From Actinomycetales bacterium Actino_02 (GTDB lineage Bacteria > Actinomycetota > Actinomycetes > Propionibacteriales > Propionibacteriaceae), in the NCBI GenBank assembly GCA_001603275.1, contig LUYM01000023.1:1-64000 (forward strand): DNA of 64,000 nucleotides, given 5' to 3'. The notes beneath the pieces are model-generated. The model did no database searches. It had not been told where the DNA came from and saw only the letters and a program-made list of their open reading frames with translations. Positions within the stretch are counted from its first letter, which is position 1. Each line of letters begins with the position of its first letter. Made by a program: the position numbers and the translations under genes. Positions 1 to 8,018 of this stretch are shown here, in pieces.

Positions 1-1788
1 GGGCCACTGGGCGGCCTTGACCCGGTGGCGGTGCGTTCGCTGCTGCGCAGCTGGCGGGCCGGGCGCGACGAGCCGGCCGTGGCCGCGCCGGCCGCACAGC
101 TGGCCGAAGCCCTGAACGAGCCGGCCTGGCTGGTCGAGGCTGCGCCGACCCCGGCCGGGCAGGCCGCATTGCGATTGGCCGAGCTGCTGGCCGAAGCCCG
201 GCGGATGGTCGCCGCCGGTAGCCGGGTGGACGAACTGTGCTGGAAGCTCTGGCAGGGCACCACCTGGCCGACCCGGCTGGCCAAGGAGGTCGCTGCGGGC
301 GGCTCCTTGGGTGCCCGGGCCGACGCCGACCTGGATGCGGTCTGCGCATTCTTCGAGCTCGCTGCGGCCGGGGATCGGCGCGGCGGAGCGGCCGGAGTTC
401 GGGCCTTCCTGGCCGAGCTGTCCGCGCAACAGATCCCGGCCGATCACGAGCGCGAGTCGCGTCCGAGAGGGCGCGGGGTGCCGGTGATGACGGCGCACCG
501 GTCCCGTGGCCAGGAGTGGGAGCTGGTCGTCGTGGCCGGCGTCCAGGAGGGTGTGTGGCCGGTCGGACGCCGGGTCAGCACGGTTCTCGATCCGGCGATG
601 CTGGAGTCCGGCGGACAGCCCGCGACCAGTCATCGGGAACGGTTGGCCGCCGAGCGTCGGTTGTTCCATCTGGCCTGCTCGCGAGCGCGCAGCCGACTGG
701 TGGCCGTGGCCGCCAGCGGCACCGAGGGAGAGGCGGACGCCCCGTCCCGGTTCTTGGCCGAACTGGGGGTGGATCCGGTCCGTCCGGAGCCGGATCAGCC
801 GGGCCTCAGCCTGAATGGCCTGGTCATCGAGCTGCGGCGATGGACGCTGAACCCGGCGGCGACCGTCGAGGAGCGGGCGCTGGCCGCCGCCGAGTTGTCC
901 CGGTTGGCACAGGTCCGGGATTCGGCCGACCGGGCGCTGGTTCCGTCCGCCGACTCCCGCTCCTGGTGGGGCGTGGCCGAGCTGTCCCGTCCGGCCGAGC
1001 CGCTGGCGCCGCGGTCGGTGGTGCGGCTCAGCCCCAGCCAGGTCGGTTCAGTGCTGACCTGTGCTCGGCGCTACTTCTTGTCCCGGCAGGCCCGGGCCGA
1101 CTCCGATCCCGGACTGCCTGCGGAGCTGGGCAGCCTGGTCCACCGGCTGATCCAGCAATCTGTGGAGCGCGGCTGGGGGGCCGCGGAGTTCACCGAGCAG
1201 TTGGATCAGCTGTGGCATCGGCTACCGATTGAGGCGGCCTGGTTCTCGGCCACCGAGCGGGCCGAGATCGAACTCGCGCTGAGCCGCTTCCTTGCCTGGC
1301 GGTCGGCCCGCCAGGCTGAGCTCATCGGCGTTGAGCTGCCCTTCGAACTGCGCCTCGAGTTGGACGACCTCAGCGTCGTGCTGGACGGGCAGGTCGACTG
1401 GCTGGAGTTGTCCTCGGCCGGAGCCCGGGTGGTCGACTTCAAGACCGCGCGGCGGGCCCCGACCAAGGCCGTCGTGGCCGAGCTGGAACAGCTGGGGGTC
1501 TATCAGCTCGCGGTCACCTCCGGTGGCTTCGGCGAGAGGCTGCCGCCCGGAGTGGCCAGCGCGGGGGCCAGTGCGGTCTACCTGCGCGTCCCCGAGCGGG
1601 CCGGCGGCCAGCCCAAGGAGCTGCTTCAGCCGGCTGTGCAGGGCGAGCCGACCTGGGTGCATGAGCGGGTCGCTCAGGCCGCCGCCATCGTGGCCGAGGG
1701 CAGCTTCCCGGCCAGTGCAGGCCCGCACTGCCGCGGCTGCGCTTTCACCGACGGTTGCCCGGCGCTGATCGAGGAGCCACGGCGATGA
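1..1788 (+). CDS. adnA: AdnA subunit of the AdnAB helicase-nuclease, 3' part only
   Basis: The frame is open from the first base, so the N-terminal motor half lies outside the window; 595 residues are visible. They show UvrD-type motif V (TAHRSRGQEWELVVVAG, near 490-540) and motif VI (LFHLACSRARSRL, near 660-700). A C-terminal RecB-like nuclease domain follows, with GSLVHRLI and the metal-binding VVDFKT near 1430. One Cys in LTCARRYF (about 1060) and three in HCRGCAFTDGC (about 1725) form the four-Cys pattern of the Fe-S nuclease of AddB/AdnA. In mycobacteria AdnAB resects double-strand breaks. The stop overlaps the adnB start as ATGA, so the two are translationally coupled. The order adnA-adnB is as in mycobacteria. 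Confidence 0.9.
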   Translation, partial: GPLGGLDPVAVRSLLRSWRAGRDEPAVAAPAAQLAEALNEPAWLVEAAPTPAGQAALRLAELLAEARRMVAAGSRVDELCWKLWQGTTWPTRLAKEVAAGGSLGARADADLDAVCAFFELAAAGDRRGGAAGVRAFLAELSAQQIPADHERESRPRGRGVPVMTAHRSRGQEWELVVVAGVQEGVWPVGRRVSTVLDPAMLESGGQPATSHRERLAAERRLFHLACSRARSRLVAVAASGTEGEADAPSRFLAELGVDPVRPEPDQPGLSLNGLVIELRRWTLNPAATVEERALAAAELSRLAQVRDSADRALVPSADSRSWWGVAELSRPAEPLAPRSVVRLSPSQVGSVLTCARRYFLSRQARADSDPGLPAELGSLVHRLIQQSVERGWGAAEFTEQLDQLWHRLPIEAAWFSATERAEIELALSRFLAWRSARQAELIGVELPFELRLELDDLSVVLDGQVDWLELSSAGARVVDFKTARRAPTKAVVAELEQLGVYQLAVTSGGFGERLPPGVASAGASAVYLRVPERAGGQPKELLQPAVQGEPTWVHERVAQAAAIVAEGSFPASAGPHCRGCAFTDGCPALIEEPRR

Positions 1789-4700
1789 CCTTCACAGATC
1801 CCCAGCAGCTGTCGGCGGTGCTCGGGTTGCCGTTCTCCGAGGAGCAACTGGCCGCGATCAGTGCGCCCCTGGAGCCCGGGGTGATCATCGCCGGGGCCGG
1901 GTCGGGCAAGACCACAGTGATGGCTGCCCGGGTGGTCTGGCTGGTCGGTTCCGGGCAGGTGCGGCCCGAGCAGGTGCTCGGACTGACCTTCACCCGCAAG
2001 GCGGCCGGCGAGCTCGGGGTCCGGGTGCGTCGGGCGCTGACCGCGGCGGGAGTCCTGGACGACCAGGAGGCCGGTGAGGAGCTGATCCTCACCTATGACG
2101 CCTTCGCCGGTCGGCTGGTCGCCGAACACGGTCTGCTGCTTGGGGTCGAGTCCGACGCCCGACTGATCACCGGGGCGGCCCGTTACCGGCTGGCGGCCCG
2201 GGTGGTGAACAACGCCGCCGGACCGCTCACCCAGCTGTCGCGGCTGCGTCCGGCCATGGTGGTCGAGCGGCTGCTGCAGCTCTCCGGCGAACTTCGGTCT
2301 CATCTTGTCAGCCCCGAGCAGGTGATCGCTCATGCCGCCCAGGTGGACGCGCAGGTGGCCGCGGCTCCGCGCAATCCACGCGGCGACGTCTACGCCGATC
2401 TGAAGCTGGCCCAGGCCGCCGCCGCAGAGCGGGTGGAGCTCGCCGAGCTGGTCGCCGACTACGAGCGGCTCAAGCGTGAACTCGGCTATGTCGAGTTCGC
2501 CGACCAGATGGCTACCGCCGCGGCCTTGGCCGAGCGGGTGCCGAGTGTGGGGGCGGCGCTCCGGGCGGAGTTCGCGGTGGTGCTGCTGGATGAGTACCAG
2601 GACACCTCGGCCGCCCAGGCCAGTCTGTTGCGCAGTCTGTTCTCCGGTCCCGACCCGTCGCACGGTCTCGGCCATCCGGTGACAGCCGTCGGCGATCCCT
2701 GCCAGGCCATCTACGGCTGGCGCGGTGCGGCCGCCAACAACATCCTCGACTTCGCCCGGCACTTCCCGACTGTCCAGGGGCGTCCGGCTGGGGCCTACGC
2801 ACTCACCGTCAATCGGCGCAGCGGCCAGCAGGTGCTTGATGCGGCCAATCAGCTGGCGGCGACCGTCCGCGCCGACCCGGCGCTCGCCGCGCACGGACTG
2901 AGCCTGGATCTGGTCGCGCCACCGGAAACTGAGCCGGCTCGGGTCGAGGCCCGCTCCTTCCAGACCTGGCCCGAGGAGGTCGCAGCGATCGCCGACCGGA
3001 TCGTCGAGTTGCACGATACCGGGGCCGTCGCCAATTGGTCGCAGGTCGCCGTCCTGGGGCGGCGCAACAGCCAGGTCGCGGCCGTCTATGCGGCACTGGC
3101 CGAGCGGGACGTCCCGGCCGAGATCGTCGGGCTGGGCGGGCTGCTGGAGTTGCCGATCGTGACCGAGGTGGTGGCCACCTTGACCCTGCTGGACGATCCG
3201 GCGGCCAATCCCGCAGCGATCAGCCTGCTCACCTCGCCGCGGTGGGCGATCGGATTGCCCGACCTGGCCCTGCTGGGTCGCCGCGCCCAGGAGTTGGTCG
3301 GCGAGAGCGCCGAGCGGCCCAGCCTGCTGGAGGCGGCCGCCGAGCTCGGTGGCGCGGGCTTCAGCCAGGTGGCTCGGCAGCGGCTGAGTCGGTTCGCGCG
3401 CGAGTTCCAGAGCCTGCGCCGGCACGCCGCCGACCCGGTCCCGGAGCTGGTCAGCCGGGTGATCGCCACGCTGGGCTCTGTGGTCGAGGCCGAGGTGGCT
3501 GTTCGAGGGGGAAGCCGGCCGCTGGCCAGATTCGTCCAGGCCGTCAGCGACTACGCCGACATCGACGCCGAAGCCGGGCTGTCCGGGCTGCTGGCCTACC
3601 TTGCCGCCGAGCGTGAGTACGGCACCGGCCTGGAGCAGGGTCTGCCCAGCCGTTCGGACGCGGTCCAGGTGCTGACCGTGCACAAGGCCAAAGGTCTGGA
3701 GTGGGATGTGGTCTTCGTCCCGGGGCTGGCCAGCGACGTATTTCCGAGCGACCGGGTCAGCGGCAACTGGCTGCGCAATGCCGCTGTGTTGCCCTACCCG
3801 CTACGTGGCGATGCCGTGTCGCTGCCGGATCTGCGCAGCCTTGACCCGGCCGAGGTGAGCTCGTTTGCCGAAGCGCTGGGCGAGCAGCAGCGGCTCAGCG
3901 AGGATCGGCTCGCCTATGTGGCCGTCACTCGGGCCCGGCGGCTGCTGCTGGCCAGCACGCACACCTGGGAAGGCACCCTGATCAAGCCGCGCAGCGCGTC
4001 CAGCTACTTCACAGCGCTGGTCGATCACGCGCAGCAGGTACAGCTGGTTGAGGAGTCGGCGGCGGCGAACCCGCTGATCGCCGCGGCCCAGCCCCAGTCC
4101 TGGCCCGTGCTCGGAGACCCGGAGCGGCTCGCCCTGCTGCGGGCGGCCGCCGACCCGATCGCCGTCGCCCCCGGCGAGCTGCCGGCCGATCTTGTCCTGC
4201 GGGCCCAGCAGTGGCGGCGCACCGCCGATCAGCTGGTCGACACAGAGCTCGCCGAACGGGAGCAGTCCCGCGGCCAGCTGCCGTCCTACCTGTCGGTGAC
4301 CGCCCTAGCTCGGCTGGTCAAGGATCCGGAGGGATTCGCCGCTCAGCTCAGTCGTCCGATGCCCCGGCTGGTGACCGAGGCGCAGCGGTGGGGGATCAGC
4401 TTCCATCGCTGGCTGGAGGGACGGTTCCGCGACCAGTTGCCGCTGGTCGACGATGCGGAGGATGCGGAGTTGGCCGGTGCCGAGTTCGAACGGCAGCGGC
4501 TGGCCTTCGAGACCGGGCCGTACGGCGGCCTGCAACCACTGGCGGTGGAGCACCCGTTCACCCTGGTCCTGGGCGGACGGCTGATCCGCGGCCGGATCGA
4601 TGCGGTCTTCGCCCTGCCCGATGGACGCCATCAGGTGGTCGATTGGAAGACCGGCGGTGCGCGCAACTCCGACCCACTCCAGCTGGCCTGCTATCGGCTG

Positions 4701-4841
4701 GCCTGGGCCGAGCTGAACGGCAGACCCCCCGACGAGGTGGACGCCGTCTTCTACGACCTGCAGGACGGCTCGATCGTCCGTCCGTCGGCCTTGCCGGTCC
4801 GCGATGAGCTGGCGGCACTGGCCCATCGGTTCGCGGGCTAG
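1785..4841 (+). CDS. adnB: AdnB, UvrD-like helicase with RecB-type nuclease domain
   Basis: This is a 1018-residue SF1A helicase-nuclease, the partner of AdnA in end resection. The ATG at 1785 overlaps the adnA stop and has GAGGAG eight bases upstream at 1771-1776. Motifs in order: Walker A GAGSGKT (residues 37-43), Ia LTFTRKAAGEL, II LLDEYQDTSAAQ, III GDPCQAIYGWRGAA, IV TVNRRS, V LTVHKAKGLEWDVVFVPG, VI AYVAVTRARRLLL. The C-terminal domain has IRGRIDAVF and VVDWKTGG, the nuclease metal ligands. All motor residues appear intact. The TAG stop doubles as part of a possible -10 element for nudC. Confidence 0.93.
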   Translation: MTFTDPQQLSAVLGLPFSEEQLAAISAPLEPGVIIAGAGSGKTTVMAARVVWLVGSGQVRPEQVLGLTFTRKAAGELGVRVRRALTAAGVLDDQEAGEELILTYDAFAGRLVAEHGLLLGVESDARLITGAARYRLAARVVNNAAGPLTQLSRLRPAMVVERLLQLSGELRSHLVSPEQVIAHAAQVDAQVAAAPRNPRGDVYADLKLAQAAAAERVELAELVADYERLKRELGYVEFADQMATAAALAERVPSVGAALRAEFAVVLLDEYQDTSAAQASLLRSLFSGPDPSHGLGHPVTAVGDPCQAIYGWRGAAANNILDFARHFPTVQGRPAGAYALTVNRRSGQQVLDAANQLAATVRADPALAAHGLSLDLVAPPETEPARVEARSFQTWPEEVAAIADRIVELHDTGAVANWSQVAVLGRRNSQVAAVYAALAERDVPAEIVGLGGLLELPIVTEVVATLTLLDDPAANPAAISLLTSPRWAIGLPDLALLGRRAQELVGESAERPSLLEAAAELGGAGFSQVARQRLSRFAREFQSLRRHAADPVPELVSRVIATLGSVVEAEVAVRGGSRPLARFVQAVSDYADIDAEAGLSGLLAYLAAEREYGTGLEQGLPSRSDAVQVLTVHKAKGLEWDVVFVPGLASDVFPSDRVSGNWLRNAAVLPYPLRGDAVSLPDLRSLDPAEVSSFAEALGEQQRLSEDRLAYVAVTRARRLLLASTHTWEGTLIKPRSASSYFTALVDHAQQVQLVEESAAANPLIAAAQPQSWPVLGDPERLALLRAAADPIAVAPGELPADLVLRAQQWRRTADQLVDTELAEREQSRGQLPSYLSVTALARLVKDPEGFAAQLSRPMPRLVTEAQRWGISFHRWLEGRFRDQLPLVDDAEDAELAGAEFERQRLAFETGPYGGLQPLAVEHPFTLVLGGRLIRGRIDAVFALPDGRHQVVDWKTGGARNSDPLQLACYRLAWAELNGRPPDEVDAVFYDLQDGSIVRPSALPVRDELAALAHRFAG

Positions 4842-4844
4842 CCT
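4839..4844 (+). promoter_or_regulatory. Candidate -10 element of a leaderless nudC transcript
   Basis: TAGCCT ends six bases before the GTG start of nudC and includes the adnB stop codon. The spacing fits a leaderless start as in many actinobacterial genes. No clear -35 is seen. Confidence 0.4.
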
Positions 4845-4850
4845 GAACCG

Positions 4851-5750
4851 GTGATCAACTGGACTTTGGCCAGCCGCCTGGATCGGGCGCTGGAGGCTCG
4901 CACCGACCCGTCCCACCTGGCGAAGCTGTGGACGGCACCGCAGGCCCGGCTGCTCCTGGTCGGTGGCGGACGGGTTCCGCTGACCGGCACCCGGCTGACC
5001 TGGCAGCCGTGCTCGGGGAGTTACGACCCGCAGCGGCACCTGCTGCTCGGCCTGGTCGATGGGGCGGCGGTCTTCGTGGCCGAAGGCGCGGCCGACGCGC
5101 CGGCGCTGCGCGAGACCATGGAGCGGCTGTCCGACCCGGAGCTGGAAATCGCCTTCGCGGCGGTGGGGCTGGTCGGCTGGCATCAGCGCTCCCGCTTCTG
5201 CTCGGAGTGTGGCGCGGTCACGAAGGTGGTTGCCGGTGGGCAAGCGCGTCGCTGCACCGACTGCGCCACCGAGTCCTATCCGCGCACCGACCCCGCCGTG
5301 ATCGTCGCCATCACCGACAGTGAGGATCGGCTGCTGCTGGGCCGGCAGGCCACCTGGGCGCCGCGGCGGCACTCGGTGTTCGCAGGTTTCGCCGAGACCG
5401 GTGAGTCATTGGAGCAGACGGTGCACCGGGAGATGGCCGAGGAGGTCGGCCTGGAACTGACCGGCGTGCGTTACCTCGGCTCGCAGCCGTGGCCGTTCCC
5501 GAGATCGTTGATGGTGGCCTTCGCGGCCCGGGCCGTCAGCGCCGAGGTGCGCATCGCCGAGGACGAGATCGAGAATGCCCGCTGGTTCACCCGCGAGGAG
5601 CTGCGGGCGGCATTCGCCAGCGGTGAGGTGCTGCCGCCGTCGACCACGTCGATCGCCGCGCGGATGATTCAGGCCTGGCTGGCCGGTGAGCTCAGCTCCG
5701 ATGGCCTGGCCGGCGCCGTGATCTCGAACAACGCGCTGGTCACGTCGTAG
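4851..5750 (+). CDS. nudC: NAD(+) diphosphatase NudC, Nudix hydrolase
   Basis: This 299-residue protein hydrolyses NADH/NAD to NMN and AMP and in several bacteria also decaps NAD-capped RNA. It carries the zinc ribbon C117-x2-C120 ... C135-x2-C138, followed by YPRTDPAVI. The Nudix box (GX5EX7REXXEEXG) spans about residues 179-201, from GFAETGES to REMAEEVG. The NudC hallmark SQPWPFP is at 211-217. The GTG start follows adnB by nine bases and has no ribosome binding site, consistent with a leaderless message. The last 82 bp overlap the convergent acetyltransferase gene. Confidence 0.93.
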   Translation: MINWTLASRLDRALEARTDPSHLAKLWTAPQARLLLVGGGRVPLTGTRLTWQPCSGSYDPQRHLLLGLVDGAAVFVAEGAADAPALRETMERLSDPELEIAFAAVGLVGWHQRSRFCSECGAVTKVVAGGQARRCTDCATESYPRTDPAVIVAITDSEDRLLLGRQATWAPRRHSVFAGFAETGESLEQTVHREMAEEVGLELTGVRYLGSQPWPFPRSLMVAFAARAVSAEVRIAEDEIENARWFTREELRAAFASGEVLPPSTTSIAARMIQAWLAGELSSDGLAGAVISNNALVTS

Positions 5751-6229
5751 TACTGGTCGGTTAGGCCGCGCGCGGCCATTCCCAGGCGTCCGCAGACCGC
5801 CTGCGAGGCCGCGTTCTGCGGGTAGGTCACGGCGACCACCCGGTCGAGGCCGTGCGCCCAGGCATGGTCGAGTAATCGGCTGGCGGCCTCGGTGGCATAG
5901 CCGTGACCCCAGAAGTCGGGATGCAGATGCCAACCCACCTCGGTGATCCCCGAGGGCTGGGCGCCGCCGCTGAGCGGGAGCACCTTCAGCAGCGCGGTGC
6001 CGATCGGGCGTCCGTCCACCCGGATGGCCCACACGCCGTGCAGCGGGCCGGGGAAGGCCAGCCAACCGGCGATCTTGGCGGCGGCCTGATCCAGATCGGT
6101 CAGCACCTGCGGGTTCGCACCCAGATAGCGCATCACCTCCCAGCGGGAGTACAGGTCGAGGACGGCCTCGGCTTCGTCCGGCTGCCAGGGCTGCAGGCTC
6201 AGCCTTTCGGTGGTGAATGACTCGATCAT
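5669..6229 (-). CDS. GNAT-family N-acetyltransferase (RimJ/RimL type)
   Basis: A 186-residue protein beginning MIESFTTERLSLQPW, the usual opening of RimJ/RimL-like GNAT proteins. GTALLKVLP, GWHLHPDFWGHGYATEAASRLL (acetyl-CoA pyrophosphate loop) and NAASQAVCGRLGM follow in the canonical order. The substrate cannot be told; relatives acetylate ribosomal proteins, antibiotics or small amines. I chose the ATG at 6229 because the GNAT fold starts there; the frame stays open to 6319 without family features. Its 3' end overlaps that of nudC by 82 bp on the opposite strand. It lies 25 bp downstream of recD and may be the last gene of that operon. Confidence 0.85.
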   Translation of the reverse strand: MIESFTTERLSLQPWQPDEAEAVLDLYSRWEVMRYLGANPQVLTDLDQAAAKIAGWLAFPGPLHGVWAIRVDGRPIGTALLKVLPLSGGAQPSGITEVGWHLHPDFWGHGYATEAASRLLDHAWAHGLDRVVAVTYPQNAASQAVCGRLGMAARGLTDQYYDVTSALFEITAPARPSELSSPASQA

Positions 6230-6254
6230 GGCCAGCAGCCTATGACGGCTCGGC

Positions 6255-8018
6255 CTAGAGTCGTCCGGCCAGGCCGGAGGCCCGCTGGGCGCTGTTGGTG
6301 ACGGCATGCCGCAGCGCATCGGCCGAGCCGATCAGGGTGACCCGAGACTTCGCTCGGGTGATCGCGGTATAGAGCAGCTGCCGGGTGAGCAGCGGCGAGT
6401 CCGAGGTGGGCAGGACGACGCTGACCTGCTCGAATTGGCTGCCTTGGGCTTTGTGGACGGTCATGGCGTGAATCGTCTGGACGCTGTCCAGCAGGAACGG
6501 CGACACGTCGTGGTGCAGCTGTCCGCCGCGTCCGAAGCACACCCGCAGGCCGTCGGGGGCGCTCACCACCACGCCGGTGTCGCCATTGAAGACGCCCAAC
6601 TCGGGGTTGTTCTGAGTGACCAGGACCGGACGTCCCGGATACCACGCGTCGAACGGATCGAAGCCGGCGCCGGCGGCCAGCAGCCAGTCTTCGACCTGAC
6701 GCGACCACACGGCCACCCCGAACGGCCCGTTGCGGTGCGCACACAGCAGCCGGTGCCGATCCAGTGCGGCCAAGGCATCGCCGATGTGTCCGGCGCGGGC
6801 GGCGTCGATCATGGCCAAACCAGTGTCGGTCACCTGGGGGCGCAGGTCGGTCTGGGCGACCGAGCCGGCCAGCGTGACCCCGTCCAGGCCGTCGTCGATC
6901 AGCCTGATCACTCGGTCGGCATCGCCGCTGCGGACGGCCTCGGCCAGCTCGGCGATGGCTGCCCGGGAACGGTGGTTGCTACGCAGCCGGACGACCGGCA
7001 GGGCCAGACCGTCCGACGGTGCCGGAGCGGCGACGATGTCGGCCAGGACGGCGCCGGCCTCGACCGGGGCCAGCTGGTCGGGGTCGCCGACCAGAATCAA
7101 CCGCGCCTGCGGGCGCAGCGCCTCGAGCAGCCGGGCCATCAGGGTGACATTCACCATGGACGTCTCGTCGATCACCACCACGTCATGCGGCAGGGGATTG
7201 CCGCTGTGGTGGGCGAAGCGGTGCCGCCCGCCCGGCACCCAGCCGAGCAGTCGGTGGATGGTGGTGGCCTGCAGCCGGCCCAGTTCGACGCCGAGGTCGG
7301 CCGGAAGCTCGGCGGTCTCGCCGGCCAGTGCCTCCTGCATCCGCATGGCTGCCTTGCCGGTCGGGGCGGCCAAGGCGATCGACACCGGTCCGGGCAGTGC
7401 GCGCAGCAGCACCGCCAGCAGCCGGGCCAGGGTGTGGGTCTTGCCGGTTCCGGGCCCGCCGGCGATGACCGTCACCGAGGCCTGCGCGGGGGCCAGGGCG
7501 GCCAGCCGCTGATCGGGGTCGACCCGCTCGCTGAGCAGCTCCTGATCGGCCGCGGCCAACAGCTCGGAGCTCACCGGGGTCGGCACCCGGGAGCGACGGG
7601 CTCGCAGCTGATCGGCGACCAGCGACTCCTCCTGCCAGTAGCGCTCCAGGTACAGCAGGTCGCCGACCAGGCGCAGCGGACGTTGCCCCGGCCCGTCCGC
7701 GCCGAGGGTGACCAGTGGGCTGGCCGCCAGCAGTTCGCGCCACAGCTGTACCGGTGGCAGCAGCTCGACCGGCACCGGGACGTCCGCCTCGTCCTCGGTG
7801 ACCACGCTGAGTTCGTGGGCGTGGCTGAGTTCCAGGCAGGTCGACCCGGCCCGCAACGCGCGGACGGCCAGAGCCAGACCCAGCTGGACCCGCTGGTCGC
7901 TCTCGCCGAACAGGTGGCCCAGCTTCTGAGCGACATGCACGTCGGCCCAGGACAAGGCGCCGGCCAGATGCACATCGGCCAACAACCCAGGACGCAGAGA
8001 ACTGGCCGGATCGATCAT
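6255..8018 (-). CDS. recD: Exodeoxyribonuclease V alpha subunit RecD
   Basis: A 587-residue SF1B helicase, the 5'-3' motor of RecBCD. Walker A is GGPGTGKT at residues 187-194. VVVIDETSMV and GDPDQLAPVEAG give motifs II and III. NNPELGVFNGDTG, MTVHKAQGSQF and YTAITRAKSRVTLIG at the C-terminus are the conserved RecD tail. The ATG at 8018 overlaps the recB stop as ATGA, which fixes the start over an upstream in-frame codon at 8081. It is the third gene of recC-recB-recD. Confidence 0.93.
   Translation of the reverse strand: MIDPASSLRPGLLADVHLAGALSWADVHVAQKLGHLFGESDQRVQLGLALAVRALRAGSTCLELSHAHELSVVTEDEADVPVPVELLPPVQLWRELLAASPLVTLGADGPGQRPLRLVGDLLYLERYWQEESLVADQLRARRSRVPTPVSSELLAAADQELLSERVDPDQRLAALAPAQASVTVIAGGPGTGKTHTLARLLAVLLRALPGPVSIALAAPTGKAAMRMQEALAGETAELPADLGVELGRLQATTIHRLLGWVPGGRHRFAHHSGNPLPHDVVVIDETSMVNVTLMARLLEALRPQARLILVGDPDQLAPVEAGAVLADIVAAPAPSDGLALPVVRLRSNHRSRAAIAELAEAVRSGDADRVIRLIDDGLDGVTLAGSVAQTDLRPQVTDTGLAMIDAARAGHIGDALAALDRHRLLCAHRNGPFGVAVWSRQVEDWLLAAGAGFDPFDAWYPGRPVLVTQNNPELGVFNGDTGVVVSAPDGLRVCFGRGGQLHHDVSPFLLDSVQTIHAMTVHKAQGSQFEQVSVVLPTSDSPLLTRQLLYTAITRAKSRVTLIGSADALRHAVTNSAQRASGLAGRL

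Noticed and set aside
1674-3683. 669-codon open frame antisense to adnB
   Set aside because: No motifs; adnB helicase motifs on the plus strand span the same stretch.
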